Shown piece by piece: positions 1 to 9,668 of a DNA stretch of 26,393 nucleotides; positions within the stretch are counted from its first letter, which is position 1, and the number at the start of each line of letters is the position of its first letter. A program made the translations under genes and the position numbers. The notes under the pieces are model-generated. The model was not told where the DNA came from and made no database searches. It saw nothing but the letters and a program-made list of their open reading frames with translations. Source of the DNA: Zancudomyces culisetae (Eukaryota; Kickxellomycota; Harpellomycetes; Harpellales; Legeriomycetaceae); assembly GCA_001969505.1 (NCBI GenBank), contig LSSK01000168.1, forward strand, positions 1-26,393. Direction: 5' to 3'.

Positions 1-1551
1 TTTTCTGTTATTTTTTTGAATATATGATTGTTTGTATATATTATTACCTTGTGTTATTTTCATATGTTTATCATTTTTTAAAACCTCACACGAACATAGA
101 ACAAGTTAGTAATAATACGAATTTCAAGTCGGTAGAAACACAAAAAGGCATAAACAATCACAACAGAAGAGGTAAATGTGGTAAATAATGTGGAGATGGG
201 CTAAGAAAGTTGTATAGCTGGGGGTCTTAATTTTTAGTTCTCACATACCAAAAGACGAAAAATTACACCACTATAAGGACATGACCACTTTGTGTGTTAA
301 AGAAAAGTTTTATCGCTGATATATATTTTTTAATGGTCAAAATGTCAAAAATAAAAAATAAAAGTTATAGCTCAAATTCGATGTATTTTTGCGTCACTAC
401 GAAGCACATAAAGCATATATGCATTTGGAATGATGACGAGAATGTTACTGATTTACTAATTTACTCATCAACTGGTGGTTGTATGTATCACCAATGCAAA
501 ATTACTGGCTTAGCGGAAACAATGATGTCTGAAGTTGGTAAAATCGAAAATCGCCAATGACAGCTGTAAAACCCACTTCTATCTTTTTTTTCAGCGAATT
601 GATTTTAGTTTTGCAATCTTTACCCGGATTTGGATCTCCAGTTAAAGATGACAAACATATTAAGTGCTCTGATTGTTTTAAACACTGAATAGACAGACTC
701 CTGTTGCACTTAATCTTTGAAAAAGGTGTTCGGAAGTTTCTATAAAACCTTTTTCCATCGCTATTCCGTAAATAATGAATAGAAAATTTGACAGGCATTG
801 TATCTCATGTCTATTCTAAAACTTTTTTTAAAGAATGGAATGGCTCTTTGCTTAAACTGGGCCCATAATCTTTGGGAAATAATCTAGAACGCAACAGATC
901 ATCATATTACGGAGCCTATAATAGCTTGGCTCTAAAATTTACTTTTAAAGTAAAAGGACCTTTTTGACACCAAAGTTGTGAGCGTGGGGATGTGCATACA
1001 CATACACATGTATATGTATATGTGTATGTCTGTACGTGTACGTGGAGTCGCAAATACCCAGTTGCCTAAATTAAAAAGAACAAAAAAGCTATTAAAAAAC
1101 ACAGAAAAGGCGGATTTGGTCATGAAGGTGTGTTTATTTTAGGCCTATACGCACTTTTTAGGCGTTTGATGTCACTGCTAGTGCCTATACATAGAATCCA
1201 TCTAGCCAAGTGAAAGGGCGTTGGAAACTCATTTGTTTGTTTTGTTTGAAAAATAAAAATTTCACTAAACCTGGTTTGAAACTTTGAACTTGATACATAA
1301 CGCTCATAGATAAAAAAGTGTAGAGTATACATATTTTTTTATATATATACCCACTATTTTTGAGCACTTTTTATTAGATAATTATATCACCAGAAAAAAC
1401 TACAATTCAACTGCGGTACAGATAAAAATAAAACAGTTATTAGCCGATTTCAATACATATTGGAAGTTACATAGATAAGACAGGTTTCCGGCAATAAACG
1501 TCTACTACTGATAAGAACAGAAAAGAAAAACAGGAGAAAAAATATTTGGAA
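1..1551. other. Gene-poor left flank
   Basis: AT-rich DNA with no gene I can support. There are short open frames on both strands, the longest being 502-798 (-, 98 codons) and 294-560 (+, 88 codons). They overlap each other and resemble no family I know. A perfect 40-base alternating purine/pyrimidine tract lies at 990-1029. The DNA just before 1552 would be the leader of the small membrane protein gene. Confidence 0.5.
990..1029. repeat. Alternating purine/pyrimidine (TG/CA/TA) tract
   Basis: Forty bases alternate purine and pyrimidine without a break and are made mainly of TG, CA and TA steps. Such tracts are microsatellite-like and can adopt left-handed DNA in principle. No gene overlaps it with confidence. 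Confidence 0.75.
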
Positions 1552-1788
1552 ATGTACTTGACATGGTATAGCAGCCCGATGTTTCTGATATCGTTTCACG
1601 CAGCAATAATAATCGCAGTACAATATTATTACGAGCTGGATTTTTTTGTAAAACTCTTTATTATGCCTGCATTATACCTGGCGTTGGTAGTAACGCACAA
1701 CTACTATGTTTCAACATCGGACCAATACTTCATGCTGCTTTTTTCAAGTCGCCTTTTTGAATATAAAAAAGATAGGATATACTTCTAG
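1552..1788 (+). CDS. Small two-pass membrane protein, possibly serine palmitoyltransferase small subunit-like
   Basis: A 78-codon frame from the first ATG. Two hydrophobic stretches (about residues 8-25 and 32-51) are separated by a short polar turn containing Tyr-Tyr-Glu-Leu. A third, weaker aromatic stretch lies near residues 61-69, followed by a charged end (EYKKDR). The arrangement, an aromatic N-terminal helix, a Glu-containing turn, a second helix and then aromatic residues, loosely recalls the small activating subunits of serine palmitoyltransferase (about 70-80 residues), which act in the ER membrane at the first step of sphingolipid synthesis. That resemblance is visual and weak. The frame could also be a chance hydrophobic reading of AT-rich DNA. 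No intron is needed, and no neighbour points to a function. Confidence 0.3.
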   Translation: MYLTWYSSPMFLISFHAAIIIAVQYYYELDFFVKLFIMPALYLALVVTHNYYVSTSDQYFMLLFSSRLFEYKKDRIYF

Positions 1789-2186
1789 CAACAGAATTAA
1801 AAGAACCAACTGCAAAGTATCTGTATTAATAGAAAAAATCTGTATATAATATACCATATCTTTCGAATGCAGTTTAAATCTCGTCTCTAGTGGTGCCTGT
1901 TGAAAAAAACACTACATAGTGAATACTGGAGGCCATTTTACTTTATTATATTTTATTTTGAAGTCGCATTTCAGTGAGATTATAAAAACTATCATCATTT
2001 TTATAGGCCCCTTTCATAGCCAAAGTTTATGCTCTTCCAGAAAACACTGGAAGTTGTATAGTAGTAGCGAGCTTGAAAATATAACATAAATATATATCAA
2101 ATATACGAACCGTCTTTTTTGCACTCTAGCCCCTTTGTTAGCATTTATGAAATATCTTCGATTTGTTATTGTTTCGGTTTGCATAG
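1789..2186. other. Probable upstream exon region of the 2187-2685 gene
   Basis: No complete gene, but after an acceptor-like ttttatag (ends 2007) the plus strand reads well for about 25 codons: GCC CCT TTC ATA GCC AAA GTT and onward, to a stop at about 2085. It could be an upstream exon of the gene at 2187-2685. I could not find a donor that joins it in frame, so it is not included in that gene. Confidence 0.3.
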
Positions 2187-2685
2187 AAGATGACAATATA
2201 TCTGCACTTTCAAGCTGAGATGAATAGAAAGCTTTTAAGGTATAAAAAAAATATTTTCAAGCGAGGAATAGTAAAAGCAGAGCGTATAAAGACAAAATAT
2301 TTATAAATATAAAAGTGTTTCTTTAAGTCCGGACTATGTTCACTTTGTGGCAGTATTGAAATAACTAATTCCATACCGATGAAATGTTTTCGTCTGGAGA
2401 TAACTATGATGCATAAAAAAATAGTTTTGTAAGGAGAACAGTAAAGAAAGACACTAACTATCACTTCATTTTGCTACCCGAAGCTATATAAGTACATGCG
2501 TAGTCGATTTAAAAGAACTGTTAAAGATATTTTGTTTATCAACATGGCGTATCAAGCAAAATGTGCCAAGGTTTATAGAAGCCCTGGTTTCCAGCAACAA
2601 CGCAGTGGAAATATGTAAATATGACAAGTATAGTGAGAGCCCATCCCTGGTTGCATTGCTAAAATCGCTGAAATATATAGTGTAA
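2187..2685 (+). CDS. Unrecognised spliced gene with a Cys-x2-Cys motif (5' end unresolved)
   Basis: Proposed exons are 2187-2270, 2328-2428 and 2484-2685, with introns of 57 and 55 bases. The second intron has a CACTAAC branch-like site and a gtaagg donor. The spliced frame stays open for 128 codons and ends at TAA 2683-2685. The first exon starts after an acceptor (catag) or at its own ATG 2190. Visible features are a basic segment (RKLLRYKK, FKRG), then LCSLCGS, then alternating hydrophobic strands (CFRLEI, KIVFYI), and a helical tail (LVALLKSLKYIV). A Cys-x2-Cys followed by strands could be part of a zinc ribbon or zinc-containing OB fold, but I cannot name a family. The joins rest only on splice signals and on a plausible composition with balanced charges. 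Chance is not excluded. Confidence 0.4.
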
Positions 2686-3659
2686 CATTGTGCCAATGAT
2701 AATCAAATCTCCTTAGTATAAAAGATGTTAAAAAAAGACAGGTAGATACTCAGCAGCAGCGACTCCATACATCTAGTAGGAAAAAATTATGCTTCTATGT
2801 TGTAAATTTTCGGCACTCTTTCATGATCGATTTTAGTTCATAAGAGATATACTATGAAAATAACTAAAGCGTTTACGATGCCCTTGTGTATAGGTCTCAG
2901 TTTGAAATTTTTTTTTGGAGAGGAGGCAGAGGGGAGATTAAAAATGGACGGTAGGGGGGGGGGGTGGAATTCATTAATTTTTTTTCAATGTTATACTTTT
3001 ATTAGTATATTCAGCCAAACAGTAAAGATTTATTAGAGCAAAAATATACTAGTTCAAGTAGTGTGTTTTAAAAAAATCAATCTTTGGGAGTTGTAATCAT
3101 CTGGAAGTGGTACTGAACTTCATAAAATGCCAAAAATTATTGAGAAAAATCGTTAGAAATTGAGGTTGAGGGAATGATTGGTAATTGGCGAAAGCTTTTG
3201 TACATGTTATTTCTCGATTTTATCGATTTTATCATATTTCGCTTACTTCATTTTTAGAAAAAAAGACAAAACCTGAGAAATCAAAGAATGGAGAAATAAA
3301 CCAATTATTAGTGGTTCGCAATTGGGTAAGTTTGTTGGTGAGTTTGTGGGTAATGGCATGCAGGTATTATGGGTGGGTAGGGGGGGGTTTATAACGCCTA
3401 CTTGACTTTTTCTTTCATATCTTACAGAAAAAAAAAACACAAAACACAAAGACAAAACCAACCCGCCCATTTATCATTTGATCTATATTTTCATGAGCAA
3501 ATAGGGGGTTAAAGTTTGAAACCAGTTAGTGGGTTCTCTAGTTACATAAGAATAAATCTACCATAAAATGATTGGTGCAGCAGAAAAATGCCAAGCAAGC
3601 TAACAGATTGTTGTTGATGCGACTAATTCTACTTGTTCAATTATGAATTTTCTGAAAAA
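2686..3659. other. Intergenic region with two guanine runs
   Basis: No supported gene. An 11-base G run lies at 2954-2964, and a GGGTGGGTAGGGGGGGG cluster at 3371-3387. The open frame 3185-3394 (+) has a donor-like gtaagt near 3325 but no convincing partner exon. Confidence 0.5.
3371..3387 (+). other. Potential G-quadruplex
   Basis: Runs of 3, 3 and 8 guanines are separated by T and TA, so four G-triplets can be drawn within 17 bases. It lies in the intergenic DNA about 270 bases upstream of the proposed start of the Sec14-like gene. Whether it folds cannot be told from sequence. Confidence 0.4.
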
Positions 3660-6154
3660 ATGGCAGAACAGCCGACCAATTATTATCAAGGGAAAAATGC
3701 TATGTTATTGAGATTATTTACTTTTACTCAAGGAGGACATGCACAAGTGGATAATAACAGCGGGTAAAACTCAAAACGGATATTAAATAAAAGGACCTGT
3801 AAAAAAGAGCGCTTTTCTCATCTATAAAAAGATTTTACGAAAAAAAAACGAATTAATACAGGGATAAGCCCCAGCTAAGAGACTCTTTTGATATTTGTAA
3901 ACCAATCAGTGTGAAGGTATAGGCATAAACTGATTCAGTACAGAGCAATTGAAGACCGCAATGAGAGATAATAGAGAAGAAATCACAGCAGATAATATGG
4001 AAAAGATGAAGACTGAGATATTTACCGAAAACAAAGCCGAGAATGTGGACGAAGCAACAAAGATCTCGGCAGAAATTACGAATAACAATCAAAATAACAA
4101 GGATTCCACAGCAAAGAAAAGCTTTGTAAACATTGGGAAGGAAGAAACAGGCAAAAAAGAAACAATCGATACAGTAAAGGGTTCGCAAAAGATAGATATG
4201 GATGCAATGACTGAGAGTCAGAAAGCACAAGTGATTAGAGATGTAAGGGAAGCACTCCCCCAAGACATAAATGAAAAATGCAGTGACATGGTAAGTAGTG
4301 TTGCCATTGTATTATATACGAGGTGGAATGTTTGGTTAGGTGCTAGCATACCGCATTCTTTCTGCGATTAAAATGAACAAAGGGTTATTGACCTGCTATT
4401 AAATTAAAATGTAGGATGTTTTCAGGTTTGCAGTCGCTAGACAGCTTGATGTGGTAAGAAGTAATATTAAAATAGCTATCGAGATAGGACTTTTCCTTAC
4501 TACTTTTACACGTTTCTTAGCCGTAACTCTTGCAGGTAGTAGATAGCGGGGAGGAGGGGAACATCAATACACATGTGTTATTGAGTACTAACAGCTTTTG
4601 AATACGATTTAGAATAAGGCAAAGGATATGATCATCAACTGGCAAAAGTGGCGAGTTGAGCAGAAGATAAACGATCTTCCCGTACCAAGGCCAGATAACG
4701 ATTACTCAATCCCGTATCCGATTAGAGGCTATGTGGACTTTGCGGACGCCAATTTGACACCAGGAAAAGATATTAAGGACACACAAATGATAATGAACAA
4801 TCTATACGGAGGAGGGTGTTATCACAAAAGGGACAAACTAGGTCATCCGTTGTACATTGATAGAATGGTAATGTACCAAAAAAATATGGACAGTATTTCT
4901 GAAGGTGAATAGACAAATAAAACTGACTAATTAATAACCATGTCAATTTTAGGGTCTGTATGAGCTAAAGAAGATCACATCTCAGTGCACACTGCCAGAA
5001 TTAACGCGTATTCATAATTTGTTTCAAGAGTTTGCGACGCAATCTCTCACATCGGACTGCTCAAAAGCAACAGGAAAGCAAATATACAAACAAACGGTTA
5101 TATTCGATCTGTCTGGAATGGGATTTAGCAGTAAGCTCTACCATTACCATCACACTGAACCAATCAGTTATTTTAATTGAAAAATAATACGAAATAGTGC
5201 TTTACTGGCCAGCGTTAAATATGATTAAAGATACAGTGGAAGGGGATCAATACTATTTTCCAGAATCAATGCACAAGACATACATTGTCAACGCGCCATC
5301 TGTTTTTGTGGCTATATGGAACATAGTTAAAACATGGATGGATCCTAGGACACTGGAAAAGATATACATCGGAGGAAAGAACTTCAAGGAAGTTCTTTTG
5401 AATGATATTGACGCAGACTGTCTCCCAAGCTTTCTAGGGGGAACTTGTAACTGTGCACACATGCCTGGAGGATGTGTACCTTGTCCTCGTAAGCTATTTA
5501 GTTGGTTATACTAGTGCCTCTTAATACTTAAATTATAGATAGTAGAAAAACTAAACATTCGTGTAAATACAAATAGCCAAGGGAAACTATCTGAATCTAC
5601 CACGAGCCGACTTTACCAACCTCGAGCACAGGACATCGCTGGGGTACAAAGAAAACCACTCATTTACGACCACCTTCAAACCCGAATTGGAAACCCCGGT
5701 GGAAAAACCAAAGGTAGACACGAACAAGACAGGTTCAAGCCAAAGCTGGTTTGGATTAAGTAAAAAATCCAAGGAAAAGTCCTCGAATGAAAATGGTTCA
5801 GACGATGCAAAGTACATAATAGTGAGATTTTTTACAGATGGTGGTCGAGGCTTGGTTTTTGAAGCACTATGGACACCTTTGGGCTCCTCGAGTTCAGAGA
5901 GTGCAATTCTAATATACCCAGAAATGTTATTCGAAACCCAGAGGGGGCCCATAGCTTTGGAAATCATGATCCCAAAAGAGCACCCGCTTGGTGAAATGAC
6001 GTTGAACTTCCGTGTACCTAGATTCGACGAGGGTTCAGCCCGTTACCCTAACGAGGACGAATACCAAAAGCCCATCACCCTCGTTTATGGCGTTGACCTC
6101 GAAGAGGATCTTAGAAAAAAATACAACTTACCCCCAGTTAACAGGGCTCTTTAA
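3660..6154 (+). CDS. Sec14-like phosphatidylinositol transfer protein (CRAL-TRIO domain)
   Basis: Proposed exons are 3660-3763, 3939-4290, 4613-4867, 4953-5130, 5198-5488 and 5577-6154 (585 aa). The 4291-4612 intron has a perfect TACTAAC branch. The first 125 residues are low-complexity and charged. The CRAL-TRIO N-helix follows (INWQKWR, about residue 160), then the lipid-binding domain with DKLGHPLYIDR, VIFDLSGMG, YYFPESMHKTYIVNAP and LPSFLGGTC. These are hallmarks of Sec14 proteins, which move or present phosphatidylinositol and phosphatidylcholine at Golgi and other membranes. A tail of about 190 residues contains a Ser/Lys-rich linker and then a beta-rich block (about 455-560) reminiscent of a GOLD domain, which is an inference. 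The start at 3660 adds 45 residues and depends on the 3763/3939 join. An alternative start is ATG 3961. Confidence 0.9.
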
Positions 6155-6434
6155 GAGGCTATTCTTGAAGCAATATTGGCAGCTCGCTATTTATAATTCT
6201 TTCTACAGCACTTCCTAGTATACTTCCCTTCTCGTCAAAAAGCTGACTTTGATAGCCTAGGACCGCCAGATCTGTGCTTAATACCACGGGTATCCTATAC
6301 CGAAGCGCTATTTATATGCATATACATTTGATTTTCACTACTGATTCGCTATAGTACTTTTGGGTTTTGATTAAAAACACCTTGATTTTTTTACACGAAG
6401 ATTTCTGTTATTATTATGATTGTCCGAAATCACT
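6155..6434. other. Shared 3' region of convergent genes
   Basis: This stretch lies between the Sec14-like stop (+) and the stop of the minus-strand gene at 6435. It is AT-rich with no open frame of note, and presumably holds both 3' untranslated regions. Confidence 0.5.
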
Positions 6435-7044
6435 TTAATTACCTAGCCTCTTTGCTATTCCCTTGTCGGTTTCATCCACGTTATTACTAATCAGGCTGGT
6501 TCCGAGTCCCTAATTGTCAAATCAAAGGGGGAATCGCAATTAAAATTATATATGCTAGTGAGAATGCATGTGATTACTGGCTCTAAAAATCGCAGCATTT
6601 CCAAAATCACGCCGTCCACCCTGCCTGAAGAAAACTTACCAGTGGGTTAAGTCTAGTAGCCATATGTCCAAGCGCCATTGTATTGAGCCTTGACAGGTTT
6701 GTGTGTGGATTCTGTGTGGAATGGCTTTTAGCGTTTGCATTTACACCTGCCCATACCCAAATACACATTCTGTTTCTCTCCTTGGTGCCCATTTCCGGAT
6801 TTGCACTGTTTTTCTGCGGTTCTTCAATATTTGTAAGAATTGTAATAGTCATGTCAATCCTCGTTTTGTTAGCTTTTTCGGTTGTCGAGTCCATTGTTTC
6901 TACCTTTCCAGTGCTATGATCATATAGGTACGAATATTTGTGAATATTTATTTTTGGCTCTACCTTTACAATTTCGGTGTTTTCAAGCATTTTTACGCGC
7001 TTCCTATACTGCTGATTTGGGTTTGTTTTATTAAATCGCTACAA
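6435..7044 (-). CDS. Unrecognised spliced gene, 5' end unresolved
   Basis: Two exons are proposed on the minus strand: 7044-6640 (after an acceptor ttgtag) and 6509-6435. They are joined over a 130-base intron with a clean gtaagt donor and an attag acceptor. The first ATG is at 6990, and the frame is open 18 codons further upstream (including QQYRKRVK) to the acceptor. From ATG 6990 the product is 141 aa. It is polar and rich in Thr, Asn and Lys in its middle (STTEKANKTRIDM), and the join yields NPL then GLGTSLISNNVDETDKG before TAA. No family is recognised. The opposite strand of the large exon carries hydrophobic open frames (6683-6919) that look like shadows. COG3 starts 413 bases from the exon edge and points away, so the two would share a promoter region. 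Confidence 0.4.
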
Positions 7045-7456
7045 GTACGAGAAAAAAAAGATTGGAAGGTCTTGGAGATGCAAAAAACGAGGTATGTGAA
7101 AAGTAGAATATCTTTGACGTTAATTTTGGAGGAGTTTAAATGAAAGCAACTCGGATGGGTTTTTTTAGTTTTTGAAAATACTGGAAAATACTCGAAAAGC
7201 TGAGCCTGGCTATCAAAAAGTTTTACCTGATACTAGCAAGGGGAGCGAGAAGGCTCAAAAAAAATTTAAAAAAAATAAAAGCCAGCTAATAGGCCAAAGG
7301 TCAATTTAACGAAATGTTTTCAAACGTTACAACAATCACGACTTTTTCAAATTCCATCTATTGGTTCTTTGAAAAATATATATCATTGTAATGTTAGAAA
7401 AGGCAAAAAATAAATGCTTCCTTTAGGGAAAGAATAAATTGACAAAATAACTAAAT
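7045..7456. promoter_or_regulatory. Presumed divergent promoter region
   Basis: AT-rich DNA between the minus-strand gene and COG3, with poly-A/T tracts around 7256-7280. It may also hide a first exon of the minus-strand gene. A minus-strand ATG at about 7347 opens a short frame, but I could not choose a join. No specific factor site is recognised. Confidence 0.35.
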
Positions 7457-9166
7457 ATGGACAGAGAGAGGCGGATAGAGAAGTGGGAAAGAGAGGCGGC
7501 GCTCGACAAACCATTACAGGAAGCACTCTTCGCATTACAAGACCTTGATAGAAGCGTCAGTACTCACGCCAAGCCAGAACAGGGAAATCAGCAAACTCGC
7601 AACAAACAGGTTCAGGAAAATGCAAATAGTATACAAGAGAATAAGAGGAGAGAGCAAAGATCGCAGCAATTTTTAGATTGGTTTGAAAGTCTAGAGACTG
7701 AGATAGCTAAAGATCACGACCAAGAAGTTCAATGTCATCATCAAAATCTAATATCAAAAAAACGAAATTTTGCAGATTTTATTGCGATTTTGCAGGAAAT
7801 CAAGCTCAAACAAGAAAAGATAAGGGATGAGTTTGTTAGTTGCAAAAGCAATAGAAGCAGTTTTGAAGATAGATTTTATTACCAGAAGCTAAAGTTGAAG
7901 GAGAAGGAAACACAACTTACGGAGCTAAAAGAAGGTTTAACAGTGTATAATAATCTGGAAAAGATAATGAAGCTATTCAATTCACCTGGTGATAAAGTTT
8001 GCGAAAATAAACTTTTTGTTTATTATATGGATCTATTGGATGCGGGCATAGATTATATAACAAGTCATAGGTATGCCAGAGATGCTGAATTATATTTAAT
8101 GAGGTATCAGAGCTGCCGTTCTAGAGGATATACGCTTATAAAAATGTATTTTAACCTAAAGCTAAGAGATATTGGCGAGTACCTAAATACAAAGCCTGAA
8201 GGAAAACCGTCACACGAAGAACATGGTTATGCACAGGATTATCTACAGGGAAAGTATCTGCAGGCATCGAATACCATCAGGCCTCTTATTGAAGAATTGG
8301 AAAAAAGGCTAGAAAATAATTTAGAAGAAACATCTAATGTATTGAGTGCAATTTATAGTGTTTATTTTAATACTAGGAAGCAGATGGTGAAAGATTATAC
8401 TCATTTCGAAATGGACAGGCTCAGAAAGGAACAAACAAATGTAATTGACACACTGCAAAGTTGGTGTTCATTTGTATTGGATGCTTGTAACGAAGAGTAC
8501 ATGGTGTATTCGTGGTTCTTTAAGCCCATTGAATTATCTAAACCAAGTTTGATAACTCATTTAGAGTTCCTAGCCTCGTGTTTATACGACCATTCAAGAC
8601 CAATTATCATCTCCGAACACGAGGTCAAGACCCTGTCTGAATTTTGTTCAGTTTTGCAATCATTTGGCTGGATGAGCAATGTTGATACACAATCTAACTA
8701 CCCGCCAGAGAACGAGCTTTCCGCGCCTGAAAATTTATTTGAATTCAACCCAACATATTCTATTTTCTATTCAGTTATCGACAGACTACTTAAAGATGCG
8801 CTCAATCGACTGGTATTTCGGGCACAGTCGTCAATTAGTGCTCATATCCGGAATTACTCCTTAACTGCCTCAGAGCTTGAGGATATTCGCGAAGATTTTG
8901 CATCTACGCCTGTTTCTTCTTCGCCGCCTTCATATGTTTATCCTCCTGTTTCCACTTGTAAATCGCTACTAGCCACCCTGAGTGCGTGTCTAACTGAGGA
9001 TCTATACAACGATTTGGCTAACGAATGTGTGATAGCTTGTAAGCACAATATTACTGAGAAAGCCTCCAAAATTATTAGCGAAAAACTCGACTCAGAGTCG
9101 CGGAACAATGTTGCATTCAACTTTGTTCGTTACAACGTTGATATCCTGAATGCTCTCGGGTGTTAA
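7457..9166 (+). CDS. COG3: Conserved oligomeric Golgi complex subunit 3 (Sec34 family), short at the C-terminus
   Basis: A single intronless exon of 569 aa. COG3 is a subunit of the COG tethering complex (lobe A), which captures retrograde vesicles at the Golgi. The N-terminal half is coiled-coil rich (about residues 50-160). It is followed by the family's signature region: LEKIMKLFNSPGD (about 169), YITSHRYARDAELYLMRYQ (about 198-217) and RGYTLIKMYFNLKLRDI (about 222-238). These match the Sec34 segment in which a conserved helix ends in TLIKMHF. Further helical CATCHR-type sequence continues to a conserved block near 500-550. Animal and yeast homologues run to about 800-830 residues. Here the frame stops soon after that block, so roughly 200-250 residues are missing. 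The 500 bases downstream show no continuing exon. Confidence 0.87.
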   Translation: MDRERRIEKWEREAALDKPLQEALFALQDLDRSVSTHAKPEQGNQQTRNKQVQENANSIQENKRREQRSQQFLDWFESLETEIAKDHDQEVQCHHQNLISKKRNFADFIAILQEIKLKQEKIRDEFVSCKSNRSSFEDRFYYQKLKLKEKETQLTELKEGLTVYNNLEKIMKLFNSPGDKVCENKLFVYYMDLLDAGIDYITSHRYARDAELYLMRYQSCRSRGYTLIKMYFNLKLRDIGEYLNTKPEGKPSHEEHGYAQDYLQGKYLQASNTIRPLIEELEKRLENNLEETSNVLSAIYSVYFNTRKQMVKDYTHFEMDRLRKEQTNVIDTLQSWCSFVLDACNEEYMVYSWFFKPIELSKPSLITHLEFLASCLYDHSRPIIISEHEVKTLSEFCSVLQSFGWMSNVDTQSNYPPENELSAPENLFEFNPTYSIFYSVIDRLLKDALNRLVFRAQSSISAHIRNYSLTASELEDIREDFASTPVSSSPPSYVYPPVSTCKSLLATLSACLTEDLYNDLANECVIACKHNITEKASKIISEKLDSESRNNVAFNFVRYNVDILNALGC

Positions 9167-9668
9167 TCTGTCCTTTATTTTATTTTATTTTGTATACTAT
9201 TTGTATACCACTTGTATGCCTGTATATCTGTTTACTTGCGTATGTTTTGTTGTCTTTTTTAGGTCTCCATTTAAGTTTCTTTGCTGGATTTTAACAGCGA
9301 AAGCAATGCACTAACTCATTCAACACACATATCAGTCTCGATTTACAAAAATTGGCGAGTTTATATGATTTTTTTGTTTTTCTCGTTAAAATTACGCAGC
9401 AAATTCAATATTTTTACATAATCAAATCAGTTCTACCAACGAAATGTAAATAGGCGGGATACTTGATACTTTTTAGAGGTTTGCGTAAATTATTATCATT
9501 ATCATTATTACCATTGTAGTAGTTGTTGATATTATTACATTGCCACGAACTTAAGCTGTTACGATTATCACTTCGATTCCATTTACTGCAATTATAATAA
9601 AAAACGGTAAAAGGCACCCACTATTAATGTGCAATTGGCGTTTTATTTTTGCTCGTAAGGATAAATAA
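9167..9668. other. Intergenic, COG3 to RAD1
   Basis: T-rich DNA directly after the COG3 stop, then a 3-base (ATT)n-like stretch near 9490-9540. There is no coding signal and no missing COG3 exon that I can see. The last part would be the RAD1 leader. Confidence 0.5.

Noticed and set aside
502-798. Minus-strand 98-codon frame
   Set aside because: It starts with ATG and has mixed composition, but it overlaps another open frame on the plus strand, has no recognisable motif and no splice context. I treat it as unproven.
2210-2696. Two minus-strand frames (2210-2464, 2484-2696)
   Set aside because: They lie opposite the proposed spliced plus-strand gene and have composition typical of shadows (aromatic and Ile rich).
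6683-6919. Plus-strand hydrophobic frame
   Set aside because: It is the reverse side of the minus-strand exon at 6640-7044, whose gtaagt donor and in-phase second exon support the other strand better. Complementing polar codons gives hydrophobic ones.
8938-9120. Minus-strand frame inside COG3
   Set aside because: It lies entirely within the conserved COG3 frame and resembles nothing.
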